NCBI GenBank assembly: GCA_037176885.1
Contig: JAWWNJ010000104.1
Coordinates: forward strand, 682,001-746,000
DNA length: 64,000 nt
DNA from: Favolaschia claudopus
Taxonomy: Eukaryota; Basidiomycota; Agaricomycetes; Agaricales; Mycenaceae
Direction: 5' to 3'
Shown: positions 31,587 to 44,600 of the stretch, piece by piece
Layout: every line of letters starts with the position of its first letter
Numbering within the stretch: the first letter of the stretch is position 1
Made by a program: the position numbers and the translations under genes
The notes under the pieces: generated by a model
Told to the model about the DNA's origin: nothing
Databases searched by the model: none
What the model saw: only the letters and a program-made list of their open reading frames with translations

Positions 31587-34500
31587 TTTCCGCACTAACC
31601 GACTTCTTTTAGCCACGTCTCCCTCCTCTTTCCTTCCCACCACAACCTTCGCTCCAGACCCACACCCTCTCTGCTACATACACAACCCAGCAACTTGCAG
31701 CTCCGGCGCCGCGCCCCACCCCACCACCGTTCGCCGTTCGCGAAGCCGCCGCTACATACATACATACATACATACAGAAAAAGCACACGGGAATAAAGGT
31801 GCTTCGACCTTTTCCCTCCCCTTCCCGCGACCTACTGACGACGCCTCCCTTTCTAGCACCCCATACCGCTAACCGCCCTCGCCGCCCCGACCCGAATGCC
31901 GCCACCTCGCCAACGCTGACACATTCGTCCCCGCCGTCCTCCCGTTCCGTTCCGCCCTCCGCCACCTCTCGAATCTACAATCCACCACCCCCAGCTCGAC
32001 CTTGCTCCATCCCACCACCCCGTGCTCTCGTCAAGACCAAGGCCGTCTTCGAATCGGCTGCGCTGAGAGTTCAAATTCATGTAAGTAAGTATCTTCGTTT
32101 TCCACGCCGAACGAATGAACGAATTTACCAGCGTGCCTAGATTGACTCCCCGAGATTCAGGCAACGCGAAGGGAGCGGCGGAAGGAGGAAGGAAGAGCGG
32201 CGGGGAAAGGAGGATTCTGATGTGTTTGGTTGCGCGTTAGCGAAGGGAAGAGGTGGAATGGCGGGGATGCAAGGTGAGCTCGATGTCTTGGAAAGACCGA
32301 AAAGGGAAAACTTACCTTTGCCGCTGACTGACGCCGCCGCATCGTCGTTCCCGCTGCGCAGCGTCGCCTACCCAGCCACCCGCTGCCAAAGCCTGGAGAT
32401 ACGTGGCGTAGCGAGCGCGTTTGCCGCGCCGACGCCGCCGACTACGATAAATAGGTTAGCTCGGTATTCGTTTTGAGAAACCGCGAGATTCTGACTAACT
32501 TTGCGTCTTCAGGATTTGCGCGAGTCGCGCTTGTGGCGCGAAGGTGTCGGCGCGCGTTCGCTGTGGGAGAGAGAAAAGCGGCTGGGTAAGGAGGTGAGAG
32601 GCCGGAATGAATAGATATGTATGTAGTCATGTACATCCTAGTTGAAGTGAATGAATAACTTCTTACCTGAACGAAAGATATTAGCATTGGAGAAAGTGAA
32701 AAAGAGAGTGAATAGGAAAACTCACTTGTAGCGTTGAACATGCAAAGAGATGAGTGAACCATGTTGGGCTGGGTTGAGCTGTCGACGAGGAAGGAGAAAA
32801 TAGCGAACGAAGCTGTCTTTCAACGAGCTCGTTGAATACGATAAATGGGAATGAGTGAAATGAACGTACATTCGACTTGTAATAAGTTGTTGGACTTGAA
32901 GAATTCAAGCGGTTCGATGGGGTTGTTGTTGGTTGAATTCCAATGAGGTTCAACGTACAAGAAAAGACGCACCAAATTCAACGAAACGAACCATTTCATT
33001 CAATTCAACCAGTTTGAATCGTTGCGAGGCTGCGCTAACCAGTCGATATGTGCATCTCATTGTGGAATAAAGTACTCAGTAAGATATTGGTTGAAGTGCA
33101 ATAGATGAATGAACGAGACTCACTTTAATTAACAATTGAATGCGCAACTAAACCATTCAAAGTGAATCTATTGAATATATCAACCTGGGTGAATGGTCAG
33201 TGTAAGAAGAAGATAAAACGATGCAAGTGGGCTTACCTTTAGTTGAATTGAAACGAAAGCAAACGAACGAAACAAGAGTGCACTTACCTGAACAAGACCT
33301 TCGAATGAAGGTTAAGATCAGCCTCGACGTGAGTTAACAACACCTTACCTAGTACCATCAATGGACAATTGAACACGCGCGCGAGCGCGATCCGATTCAA
33401 GTCAAACCGCCATGATTTCGGCCTTCGAGAGAATCAACAATAAAGAAAGTCAGTCTATGAGTCGAACAAAGAAGTAATCAATCTCACATAGTCTCCCCGT
33501 TCCAATTGAGTAAGGGCTGGGAATGAAGGTGAAGTCAGAGAAAAGGTAAGAGACTCGAATGAATGGATTGCGCACCTTTCTGAACAGAACCCTCAACCCA
33601 AGCTTCAGTTCTCTCTCACATCCATAGCCCAATCCTTCAAAGAGACGTCGATGATTGAAGCCCAAGACTCCTGGATGAATGAACTCAGTAGAGTAACAAA
33701 ACAAAGTCGGACTTCTAACTCACCGATGCGTCGAATCGACCCCATTGCTCCACAATCCCCATGACCTCCACCCGATACTTCACGGAACCCGTCACTGAGT
33801 AGTTTCAAGTACAATCTAATTGAATATAGCCAGTCAATGAAACGAAAGCTGTAACTGACTCAACTGAGAGAAGTCCGAGTCGGTGCTTTGAGGCGAATAT
33901 TTGACGATACCTTCAACAGAAAGGTTAGACCTCGAGCGAGAACGAATAGGTTCGTTACTTACTAGCATATGGTCTCGAATTTGAAAGGTATAGAGGAAAT
34001 GAAGACCTAGTTTCAAGGGTGGAGATAGAGTACTGAACCGAGAAAAATGAGGCAGAAAACGGGGATAGCAGTTATTTCGACTGGTTAGAGCAGCTTCGGA
34101 CGACGGCAAGATAGACTTTCACTTAAGACTTACATACCGGTATCCAGTCGGTTTGAATGAAACTAAGGTAATTAATGATTTGAAGCAAAGATTCAACTAG
34201 ATATTCGAAGACGAGGTCAGATAACGAGTTATAGTTCAATAAACGATGACTTACTACGATTCGGAGACGACTTTCAAGACGAACTGTGCAAACGATACCT
34301 GAGGTTCAAATTTGTCAGTAACAGGCAAAAAAGAATCGAACCAAGTTCATACGACACGAGTTCAACGAGTCGGACAGAAACGAATTAGATCAGAAGCCTT
34401 ATCAATACAAGGCTAGAAATGAAAGGTCAGGGATCGAAAAGCAAGAAGAAGTCAATACCACGCACCTTGAATACAACACCGACAGGAACTAAGTTGAGAA

Positions 34501-37500
34501 ACTAGAGCAAGTGAGTCAGTAAGGGTATTGAACGAGAATTGAAACCAAAAACAAACGCTCAAACGTTATCATCGAACTCAAACGAGCCTGTATTGAGCTT
34601 TGATTGAAAGTATAAGAAAGTTAGCGAGGTTGAAATGAAGAGTCAGTAAGTTGCGCACCTATGAGGTTGAACGTCGAAATCGAGTTGAACTCGACTTGAG
34701 TGCTTCGAAGGGCGAGCAAGAGCTTGAGCGAGTTCAATAGAAGAGACAAAAAAAGTTCAAGGGCGAGAGAGGGCAAGTGGGAGGAAGAGAACCATGCCCA
34801 AACTGTCAAACTCACCCAGCTTTTATACACCCCACCGGCCTCCAGCGCGTCGAAATATGGTGCCATTCTGCAAATTCTTCACGGGCATCTTGCACCGACA
34901 GAGAACCTCCGCAGTAGCATGAGTCAGACGGCGTCTGGGCGCTGTCGCGGCGAAGTCAACGAAATGTTTGAAAAGAAGCAAAATATTCGTAAGTTGGTTG
35001 AAACCGCATGAACGCTGCCACGCACTTACAGAACTTCTTTGATTGTAGAACGGATCATATTTCCATATTGAGAAGTATTGATCAGGGGGATTTGAGTGCT
35101 GGAGAGCGGAGGTTTGGGAGAGTGGTGAATTCGAGGTTTGACGCATTCAAGGCGTTCAAGAGCTCTGGGAACCGCACCAAACAAGCGGAGTAACAAGACA
35201 GAATTTCTGAAAGTTGAAAGGCTTGGATAGGTCAGCCCAATACGGGGATATAGACGAAGACATGCGGAAACGCACAGAAATTCATCCGGACGCCGTTCCC
35301 GCTCCAATCGCCTCAGAAAGCTCCCCGCTGTCGCGCAGTAACCAAGAAACATGATCTCGGCTAATGTGACGTGATGGAACCGCGGAGGAATTCACCTGGA
35401 CCTCCGTTTTCTGAATGCGCATAATCGTCGTTCCAGCCGTTTCCGACCGCCGCGCAGACCAAATGGAGCCAGATTCGCATTGGGTAAGTCACTCGTAATG
35501 TCCTTGAAGTCGCCCGAGTCGACCGAGACCGTAGGTGTGCCGCAGAGGTAAAAGATCATGAGAGTCGAGAGCAAGAGTTGACATATCTCCGTTGGGAATT
35601 GCGAGGACGCAGCAAAATTGACTTACGGGGTTGGCGGACCGAAAAAACCGAAAGTCGAACATCGAGTCACGTGACCTCGAGTGCGATCAATTTTCGCTTT
35701 TTCTTCTTGCTTCCTCTCGTCATCTCGCGCAGATCCCGGCGTTCTCGCCGACACTTCGGGCGAGCTCGCCATGTTTCTGGGTCAACGCATACACGGCTCG
35801 CTTGTTGCAGTGGGACCGAAGCTCTGGGACTTCTTCAAGACTTCTTAATTACGTTCTGGCGGCCGCGCCCATACCACCAAACCTCGGCAGGGCTTGAAGC
35901 TTGTGTGATTGCTGCGCTCGCTAACGCTTGGACCGACACCAATTTCTGTCTTTTCGCTGGTCTCTTTGCTTTCCGGCAGTTCCAACTCTGTTATGAATTC
36001 TTATCACAGTTGCTGCGTTCGAATTGGCTTCGCTTGAACGAGCCTTTCATCGTTTCTTTTTGTTGCGGCTAGCTCGTTTCTTGAGCTGCATCAATGATTG
36101 CAAAATTTGAAACTATCACAACGTAATGCTGCTGGACTGTCAAAGTTTCTGAAAAGGGGAAGGTTTTGTTTTTGCTTTGTTCCAGTCAACTCAAGGGCGG
36201 CGGGAATTCAGGTTTTTGTGAATCCATGCAGCCTGCTCAAGCCTGAACAACTCTAATTTCTCGGAGCTAAACGCAGGGGTGGGTGCACTTTCATCGCACT
36301 TTCGCATGGAGGTATCAGCTTCGCAAAGTCCAATTGATTTGAGTTTCCAATGATTTACGTCGAGTTTGATTCTGATTTTTTGTTGCGACGGACAACTTAA
36401 CTGATGCTAGCGCACATACAGAGCCAAACTAACCTCTTGTCTCCGTACCACCGTCATCACACTCTCCCTTCCCCGCTCAAATTTTTCCCCTCGTCTATTC
36501 CTCAGTGAGTTTTCACCCTATTCATTCATCTTTCTAACTGAACATTCTTCCTTAGCTGTTTATCAAGTTCTCCTCCCCGAAAACGCGCCGTCAAGGCGTT
36601 GAGTATACAGAACGCCGTCCCGCGAGCGGCACTTGAGGTCGGGGTCAGTTTTTCCTATTCTGTCTTGTCTTCAAACTGACGACTTTTTCAGCCCTTTTTT
36701 CACCGGGTTCTGGCTGCCGGCAGGCTAACCCCACCTCTCCAGACTTCAAGCAGCGTTGATCACCACAACCCCGAAAGCATTTTGTTGCCGTCGTCGTCGC
36801 GTGGCGCCGCGAAGCGGCGCTATAACTTTGAATATACGGATCGCCGTCCGCCAAGCAACGCATATGACTCAGGTGGGTTTCCTTAACGTTTTTTGTACTC
36901 AGCTTTTGACACCTTTTCCAACCATTTTTGCACGGGGCTTCAGCCGCCGGCAGGCTAACCCCGCCCCTCCAGACTTCAAGCAGCGAACACAACACCACTC
37001 CCGCAACTCTGTTCTCGTCGTCATCGTCGCGTGGCGCCGCGAAGCGGCGCTATGATGTTGACTATACGGATCGCCGTCCGCCGAGCAACCAAGTAAGTTT
37101 CCTTCCTCTCTATATACCCCATTTTAACGCTCACCTCCGCCCTTTTTTCACGGGGTTTTGGCTGCCGGCAGGCTAACCCCGCCCCGACGCGTAAAGGTGC
37201 GGGCTAAACGACCCAGCATCAGATGCTTTCTAGTTGTCGTTGTTACGAGGCGCCGCTGCGCGGCGCCATAGCCTTGAGTATATGGATCGACGCCCCGCGA
37301 GCGACGTCGTGCTGGGGATCTTGGTAAGCATTGTCTCCAGGTAGTTTCACATCTCCCGCTTACACCTTCCCCAACAGCATCCTACCTTTGGAAATTCGAT
37401 TTTTGGGCTTCCCGCGAGCGGGCTCCCGGAGCAGCATTTCAACCCAGTAAGTTTATCTCAGCCCATTTCCGCGTTGATTCCCAGCTGATTTTATCTTCCA

Positions 37501-38572
37501 GATTTTTTTTCTCCGCTGCGCGGCTATCTATTTCAAAGTCAAACCTCACTTTGAAAAATTGATGTTTGGCCGTCCGGCGAGTGGAATGTTTGCTGAGTCC
37601 TCTGTTGATTCTGAGCGTGTTTTGGCTGATGTATTGCAGTGAATGTCGAATTTTTCTCCGCTGCGCGGCTGATAGCATCAAAGGCAAGACCTAATTTCGG
37701 AAATTCGATTTTTGGTCTTCCGGCGAGCGAGTAGTATGGCTACAGTGATGCAAGGTGTGTGATTATAGAGCTTTCTAACGTGTTTCCTGGCTGATTTTGT
37801 TCCCAGATTCTTCCTCTTGCTGCGAACGAGAGTGCTCAAAACCCAAGTCTTTCAAGTCCAAGATATTTTTCTTCCGCTGCGCGGCATACACGATGCGTAC
37901 AGTACTCTCTCGTTCCCACTATTTTAAGCTCAATTCGTGCATAGCCTCGATTTTTCTCTTCCGCTGCGCGGCGCCGACTTGAATTGCCCTCAAGACATTT
38001 TCCCTCCTTCCCTCAACTTCCGCCTTCAGTACTCTCCAAATCTTCAAATCTTCCCCGCCAAATCTTCAAAAGCTCTTCTCCTGCTCTCTTCGACAGCCTG
38101 CAGCGCTTTAAATCCGCGTGAAGACCAACAAAACTGCAAGGACTTCAAACTCTCGGTCAAGACCGTGACTTCGAAATTGGAAGACTTGCAAATTATTCCG
38201 ACGGCAACTTCAAATCTGCAGATCTCGCTTACTTATAGTTAGTATCTAGATCTGTAGAGCTGCCGTAGATAGAGTACGTACCAGACCCTTGAAACGAGCC
38301 GGGAAACGGGCTTCGCGAGGGTCTCAAAATCAATTTTTTTTCTCGGTTGTATGTAAGTAGATAGACAATAGATCCTTTTGAGAACAGCTCCGAAAAACTA
38401 TAAGTCTGGGGCATGCAAGTCGCTTGCGACCTTGGTCGCGCGGCGAGCTTAGTCGTGTGGTGAGCGTGTCAGCGATTGGGAATTGCCTTTTTGGGAAGTC
38501 AAAGCGATTGCATTCCAGCGAATAAATACACAATATACACAGCGGACACTAGAGCTGATGGTGTCAAGCACT
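31179..38572. repeat. Block L, copy 2
   Basis: 7,394 bp; same length as L3 and no differences seen between them. Same two intron-rich units, CACGTG palindrome and hairpin modules as L1, at +10,066. Confidence 0.88.
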
Positions 38573-39722
38573 CGTCGCCCTCTTTGACGTCGCCCATCTC
38601 TTCGAACGCACCCCGACTACCACCAGAATAGACCTTCTTGGGACGGCCCTCGTCTTGAGGTACCGTCTCGAAGCCATCGGATTCGAAGAGGAGTAACGAC
38701 AGCATCGCGTCGCCTCTAACTACGGCCTTCCCGCCAGTGGCAGACGACGCCGTGCGCGCACCGAAATCGACGAGCTTGAGATTAATAAATTTCTTTCCGC
38801 TAGGTTTCGGTGTTTCTTTGCCTTTGCCTTTGCTGCCCGTCTGCTCCTCGTCGTCCGGAGCAATGGGTACTGGGGCCTTGGTGTACTTGAAGGGACCACG
38901 CTCCGCAACAACGGCGATGGTGATCCAGTCGCCGGCGACAGGGACATCGTATCCTTGTTTGTCGGGGAGTAGACGCACAGCTGAATATAGACGCGAGGGG
39001 GACAGATAGTAACGGCCTCGAAGGTGGTCTTGTAGGTCGTCGTGGGGAACGAGGCGGGACCTGAATGAGCGTTAGATTATGACTACATTCTGGATAACAA
39101 ACGTACGAGAGTCGGATGCCAGAGTTGGGCTCTAGCTGCTGGAAATACGGGTCGTCGAAAGGTGGTTTGTGGTCAACAGGACCGGCTTCGAGAGTTTCGA
39201 TGATCGCAAGTCGTTCATCACGTTTTACCCCCGACGAGTCAGAGGCGGATGCGGCTTGAGGGGCATCCGTGAATGCGGAAGAGCGAACGAGAGGTTCTGC
39301 CTCGACCTCATCTACCAGTCGTCGACTGGCACCTGCAAGCTTGCTGAGCAGAGTTGAAGGTCCAGGCCGGTCAGGGACAGTGGTTGCTGGTGGTTTCTTT
39401 GCAGACGCGTTGCTGGTTGACGCGGCAGTTATGTTGAGGTTGCGGATGGGCTTATGTGAGGTCGTAGTGGTGCTGGATCGTTGGGGTTTTTCTATAAATT
39501 CGTAAGAACGCATTAAAGTGTCAAAATGAACGACAAATTACTCGGAGAAGGCGTTGCGGGAGCCAGAACGGCAGCGGTATCGAGTTTTCGCCGCTTTGGA
39601 GAGCTGGGACCAGGATCTGTGTCTGGAAGATCGCCTAGCTGTGCTTGAAGAGCTGCGATTTGCCGCTGAAGGTCTGCTTTCTTCTGCGTGTCATTGCGGT
39701 CCTTTGCCGCTAAGGATTCCAT
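38499..39722 (-). pseudogene. Truncated mcm10, copy 3, with L-derived C-terminus
   Basis: Identical in reading frame and translation to the copy at 28433-29656 (offset 10,066). Exons 39722-39542, 39491-39107, 39060-38499; 375 aa. Confidence 0.8.
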
Positions 39723-41244
39723 GATTCAGATAAGTGCGACGCGTCGAAATGGAGAGTGAGTCTAAGTTAGACCAGAAAGCTTCGGTGGCCAGCTACTTTC
39801 GCGTGCGTAGGGCGGGAGATGGTGGTGGTAGGTGCCAACCGAATGTGACGGGATCACGCATCGCGTCGCGTCACGTCATAGTCACAACGTGACAGGTTTG
39901 AACCCAACCCTCATGTTCAAAATTCCAGACTGCAAGAATTCCTCGTTGGCAAGCCACATATCCCATACAAGTCTTCAAAGTCTGCTCTCCGATGCTGGTC
40001 TGCTTTGCATACTTCGTTCGCTACGGCCTTCGACGGTGATCACCCAGTTTCAATTTTTGCCTAACTCTAAATCTCTTGCCAGTGCTTTGCAGTGGTTGTC
40101 CATGAGACTGGCATGTATCTGGGTAGATCATTGGACTGGACTGTTGTCTAAGCTCATAACTCCGGGTTGTTTTTTTTTTTGCAAGAATAATGCACATCGC
40201 GTAGCTTGAAATTTCGTGTCAGGGGGTTAAATCCGCTAAGATATTGCAGTTCAACTCACTGCAGTAAGGTAGCTCAGCCGCGCCGAAACGTCGGTTGCAG
40301 ACGCTCGCAGGTATGTCTCGTCGTCGACAACACCCAGAGAAGCCCGTTTCGCAGTAACATAACTCAACAACAAGGATAACAAGCAGCGGTTTATCTTAGT
40401 CCCTTCATCTGCGTTCAAGTGGTCGAGTGTAAAGTAAGCTGAGCTAACTTCTCGACTATGACTTAGCGGCTTCCGTCCGGCAACAGCTCGTTCTCTGTGG
40501 TTGCCGGCTTCTTAAGAGGTAGGATTTTCCCGCCTGCTCTCGCCACAGAGACCTACACCCACGGTTCCTAGAATTTGTCACACCATTCTTGAACGGATCT
40601 TGTGTTATCTGACCATCTTGCCGACAGGTGCAACGATCTACTTGGCTAAAAGTGACTCGGATGACGCCACGAGTAGCCAAACAGGTAACAGTTCGTGAGA
40701 CGGTGAATGTGTGGGATGAGATGGAAATATTGTATCTCTTCGAGGTCGTTAAACCTTGCTTGGATGTCCTGAGAGGAATGACTGCACTTGGTACCCGAAG
40801 CGAGAAGCCTTATCTTAACTTCCGCCGATTCCTTTTTTGGTGCAGCCTTGAAGCTCAAAACAATATGAAAAAATTGGCTATTGTAAAACATGTGGGCAGT
40901 GCGTCGTAGAGGTTCTTCGGGTCATTCTGTGCAGTCAGGACAGTTGTATCTGACCTCCGTATGGAATGCTTGTTCTCGTTGGATGGAAACCAATTTCGGA
41001 AGATGCCGTCACGCCAACAAACTGGCTTGACCTAACACTCTGCCACACACAGAACACCACAACACACACAAAGCAGCCCTTGTCTCCCACATTCATCTAC
41101 TCTTCGATTATGCTCTCCCTTTGTTCACCTGCTGAAAATAAGGAACTGCTCAGATCGGGTCGACGTCCTACGGATCTTCGCAGGGACGCCGTCCGACTGT
41201 GCATCGCCTTGCAGTCACAAAAAAGTCCAGTCTTTCTCGGTGCC
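38573..41244. repeat. Core copy 3
   Basis: Apparently identical to core 2, offset 10,066 bp. Confidence 0.88.
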
Positions 41245-41652
41245 AGCACCCCCTTCCGCCGTTTACCTCACCGCCGCACTCGCCTCCCTCTCCGCGCCAT
41301 CCACGACGCCCTTGCCGACGTCCCAACAACCCATCCCCGCTGTTCCGACCCCGGCTCGTTCCTCAAAGACACGTCACGCGCTCGCACCGCGCCCCTCGTC
41401 TCTTTCGAATCTATTCGATTCCCCTTCCCTCCCGGGCTTCCTCTTCCTCCCCGTCAACACCGCTCTCACCGCCGCCTCCAAGCAAGCCCTCTCTACTCAC
41501 CTTCAACTCCAACACTCGACACCGACCCGCTCGCGTCAAGTATATCTCTCCCTCCCCGTCAACTCCCCCTCAATTTTGCTCCGACCCCTCACCTGGCCCC
41601 CGCAAACTCCGACACTCGGCAACAATCCGTTCGTCGCCGCTGTCTTGTCTAG
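41110..41652 (+). pseudogene. Truncated gene X fused to L3 sequence
   Basis: Identical to the frame at 31044-31586, offset 10,066. 180 aa if unspliced; gene X homology ends at 41,244. Confidence 0.55.
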
Positions 41653-44600
41653 TTTCCGCACTAACCGACTTCTTTTAGCCACGTCTCCCTCCTCTTTCCT
41701 TCCCACCACAACCTTCGCTCCAGACCCACACCCTCTCTGCTACATACACAACCCAGCAACTTGCAGCTCCGGCGCCGCGCCCCACCCCACCACCGTTCGC
41801 CGTTCGCGAAGCCGCCGCTACATACATACATACATACATACAGAAAAAGCACACGGGAATAAAGGTGCTTCGACCTTTTCCCTCCCCTTCCCGCGACCTA
41901 CTGACGACGCCTCCCTTTCTAGCACCCCATACCGCTAACCGCCCTCGCCGCCCCGACCCGAATGCCGCCACCTCGCCAACGCTGACACATTCGTCCCCGC
42001 CGTCCTCCCGTTCCGTTCCGCCCTCCGCCACCTCTCGAATCTACAATCCACCACCCCCAGCTCGACCTTGCTCCATCCCACCACCCCGTGCTCTCGTCAA
42101 GACCAAGGCCGTCTTCGAATCGGCTGCGCTGAGAGTTCAAATTCATGTAAGTAAGTATCTTCGTTTTCCACGCCGAACGAATGAACGAATTTACCAGCGT
42201 GCCTAGATTGACTCCCCGAGATTCAGGCAACGCGAAGGGAGCGGCGGAAGGAGGAAGGAAGAGCGGCGGGGAAAGGAGGATTCTGATGTGTTTGGTTGCG
42301 CGTTAGCGAAGGGAAGAGGTGGAATGGCGGGGATGCAAGGTGAGCTCGATGTCTTGGAAAGACCGAAAAGGGAAAACTTACCTTTGCCGCTGACTGACGC
42401 CGCCGCATCGTCGTTCCCGCTGCGCAGCGTCGCCTACCCAGCCACCCGCTGCCAAAGCCTGGAGATACGTGGCGTAGCGAGCGCGTTTGCCGCGCCGACG
42501 CCGCCGACTACGATAAATAGGTTAGCTCGGTATTCGTTTTGAGAAACCGCGAGATTCTGACTAACTTTGCGTCTTCAGGATTTGCGCGAGTCGCGCTTGT
42601 GGCGCGAAGGTGTCGGCGCGCGTTCGCTGTGGGAGAGAGAAAAGCGGCTGGGTAAGGAGGTGAGAGGCCGGAATGAATAGATATGTATGTAGTCATGTAC
42701 ATCCTAGTTGAAGTGAATGAATAACTTCTTACCTGAACGAAAGATATTAGCATTGGAGAAAGTGAAAAAGAGAGTGAATAGGAAAACTCACTTGTAGCGT
42801 TGAACATGCAAAGAGATGAGTGAACCATGTTGGGCTGGGTTGAGCTGTCGACGAGGAAGGAGAAAATAGCGAACGAAGCTGTCTTTCAACGAGCTCGTTG
42901 AATACGATAAATGGGAATGAGTGAAATGAACGTACATTCGACTTGTAATAAGTTGTTGGACTTGAAGAATTCAAGCGGTTCGATGGGGTTGTTGTTGGTT
43001 GAATTCCAATGAGGTTCAACGTACAAGAAAAGACGCACCAAATTCAACGAAACGAACCATTTCATTCAATTCAACCAGTTTGAATCGTTGCGAGGCTGCG
43101 CTAACCAGTCGATATGTGCATCTCATTGTGGAATAAAGTACTCAGTAAGATATTGGTTGAAGTGCAATAGATGAATGAACGAGACTCACTTTAATTAACA
43201 ATTGAATGCGCAACTAAACCATTCAAAGTGAATCTATTGAATATATCAACCTGGGTGAATGGTCAGTGTAAGAAGAAGATAAAACGATGCAAGTGGGCTT
43301 ACCTTTAGTTGAATTGAAACGAAAGCAAACGAACGAAACAAGAGTGCACTTACCTGAACAAGACCTTCGAATGAAGGTTAAGATCAGCCTCGACGTGAGT
43401 TAACAACACCTTACCTAGTACCATCAATGGACAATTGAACACGCGCGCGAGCGCGATCCGATTCAAGTCAAACCGCCATGATTTCGGCCTTCGAGAGAAT
43501 CAACAATAAAGAAAGTCAGTCTATGAGTCGAACAAAGAAGTAATCAATCTCACATAGTCTCCCCGTTCCAATTGAGTAAGGGCTGGGAATGAAGGTGAAG
43601 TCAGAGAAAAGGTAAGAGACTCGAATGAATGGATTGCGCACCTTTCTGAACAGAACCCTCAACCCAAGCTTCAGTTCTCTCTCACATCCATAGCCCAATC
43701 CTTCAAAGAGACGTCGATGATTGAAGCCCAAGACTCCTGGATGAATGAACTCAGTAGAGTAACAAAACAAAGTCGGACTTCTAACTCACCGATGCGTCGA
43801 ATCGACCCCATTGCTCCACAATCCCCATGACCTCCACCCGATACTTCACGGAACCCGTCACTGAGTAGTTTCAAGTACAATCTAATTGAATATAGCCAGT
43901 CAATGAAACGAAAGCTGTAACTGACTCAACTGAGAGAAGTCCGAGTCGGTGCTTTGAGGCGAATATTTGACGATACCTTCAACAGAAAGGTTAGACCTCG
44001 AGCGAGAACGAATAGGTTCGTTACTTACTAGCATATGGTCTCGAATTTGAAAGGTATAGAGGAAATGAAGACCTAGTTTCAAGGGTGGAGATAGAGTACT
44101 GAACCGAGAAAAATGAGGCAGAAAACGGGGATAGCAGTTATTTCGACTGGTTAGAGCAGCTTCGGACGACGGCAAGATAGACTTTCACTTAAGACTTACA
44201 TACCGGTATCCAGTCGGTTTGAATGAAACTAAGGTAATTAATGATTTGAAGCAAAGATTCAACTAGATATTCGAAGACGAGGTCAGATAACGAGTTATAG
44301 TTCAATAAACGATGACTTACTACGATTCGGAGACGACTTTCAAGACGAACTGTGCAAACGATACCTGAGGTTCAAATTTGTCAGTAACAGGCAAAAAAGA
44401 ATCGAACCAAGTTCATACGACACGAGTTCAACGAGTCGGACAGAAACGAATTAGATCAGAAGCCTTATCAATACAAGGCTAGAAATGAAAGGTCAGGGAT
44501 CGAAAAGCAAGAAGAAGTCAATACCACGCACCTTGAATACAACACCGACAGGAACTAAGTTGAGAAACTAGAGCAAGTGAGTCAGTAAGGGTATTGAACG

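Noticed and set aside
31174..31872. Open frame of 232 codons at the left of L2 (and its copy in L3) as a real protein
   Set aside because: C-rich DNA low in stops gives long Pro/Ser/Arg frames in two registers at once; composition and the tetranucleotide run argue against coding.
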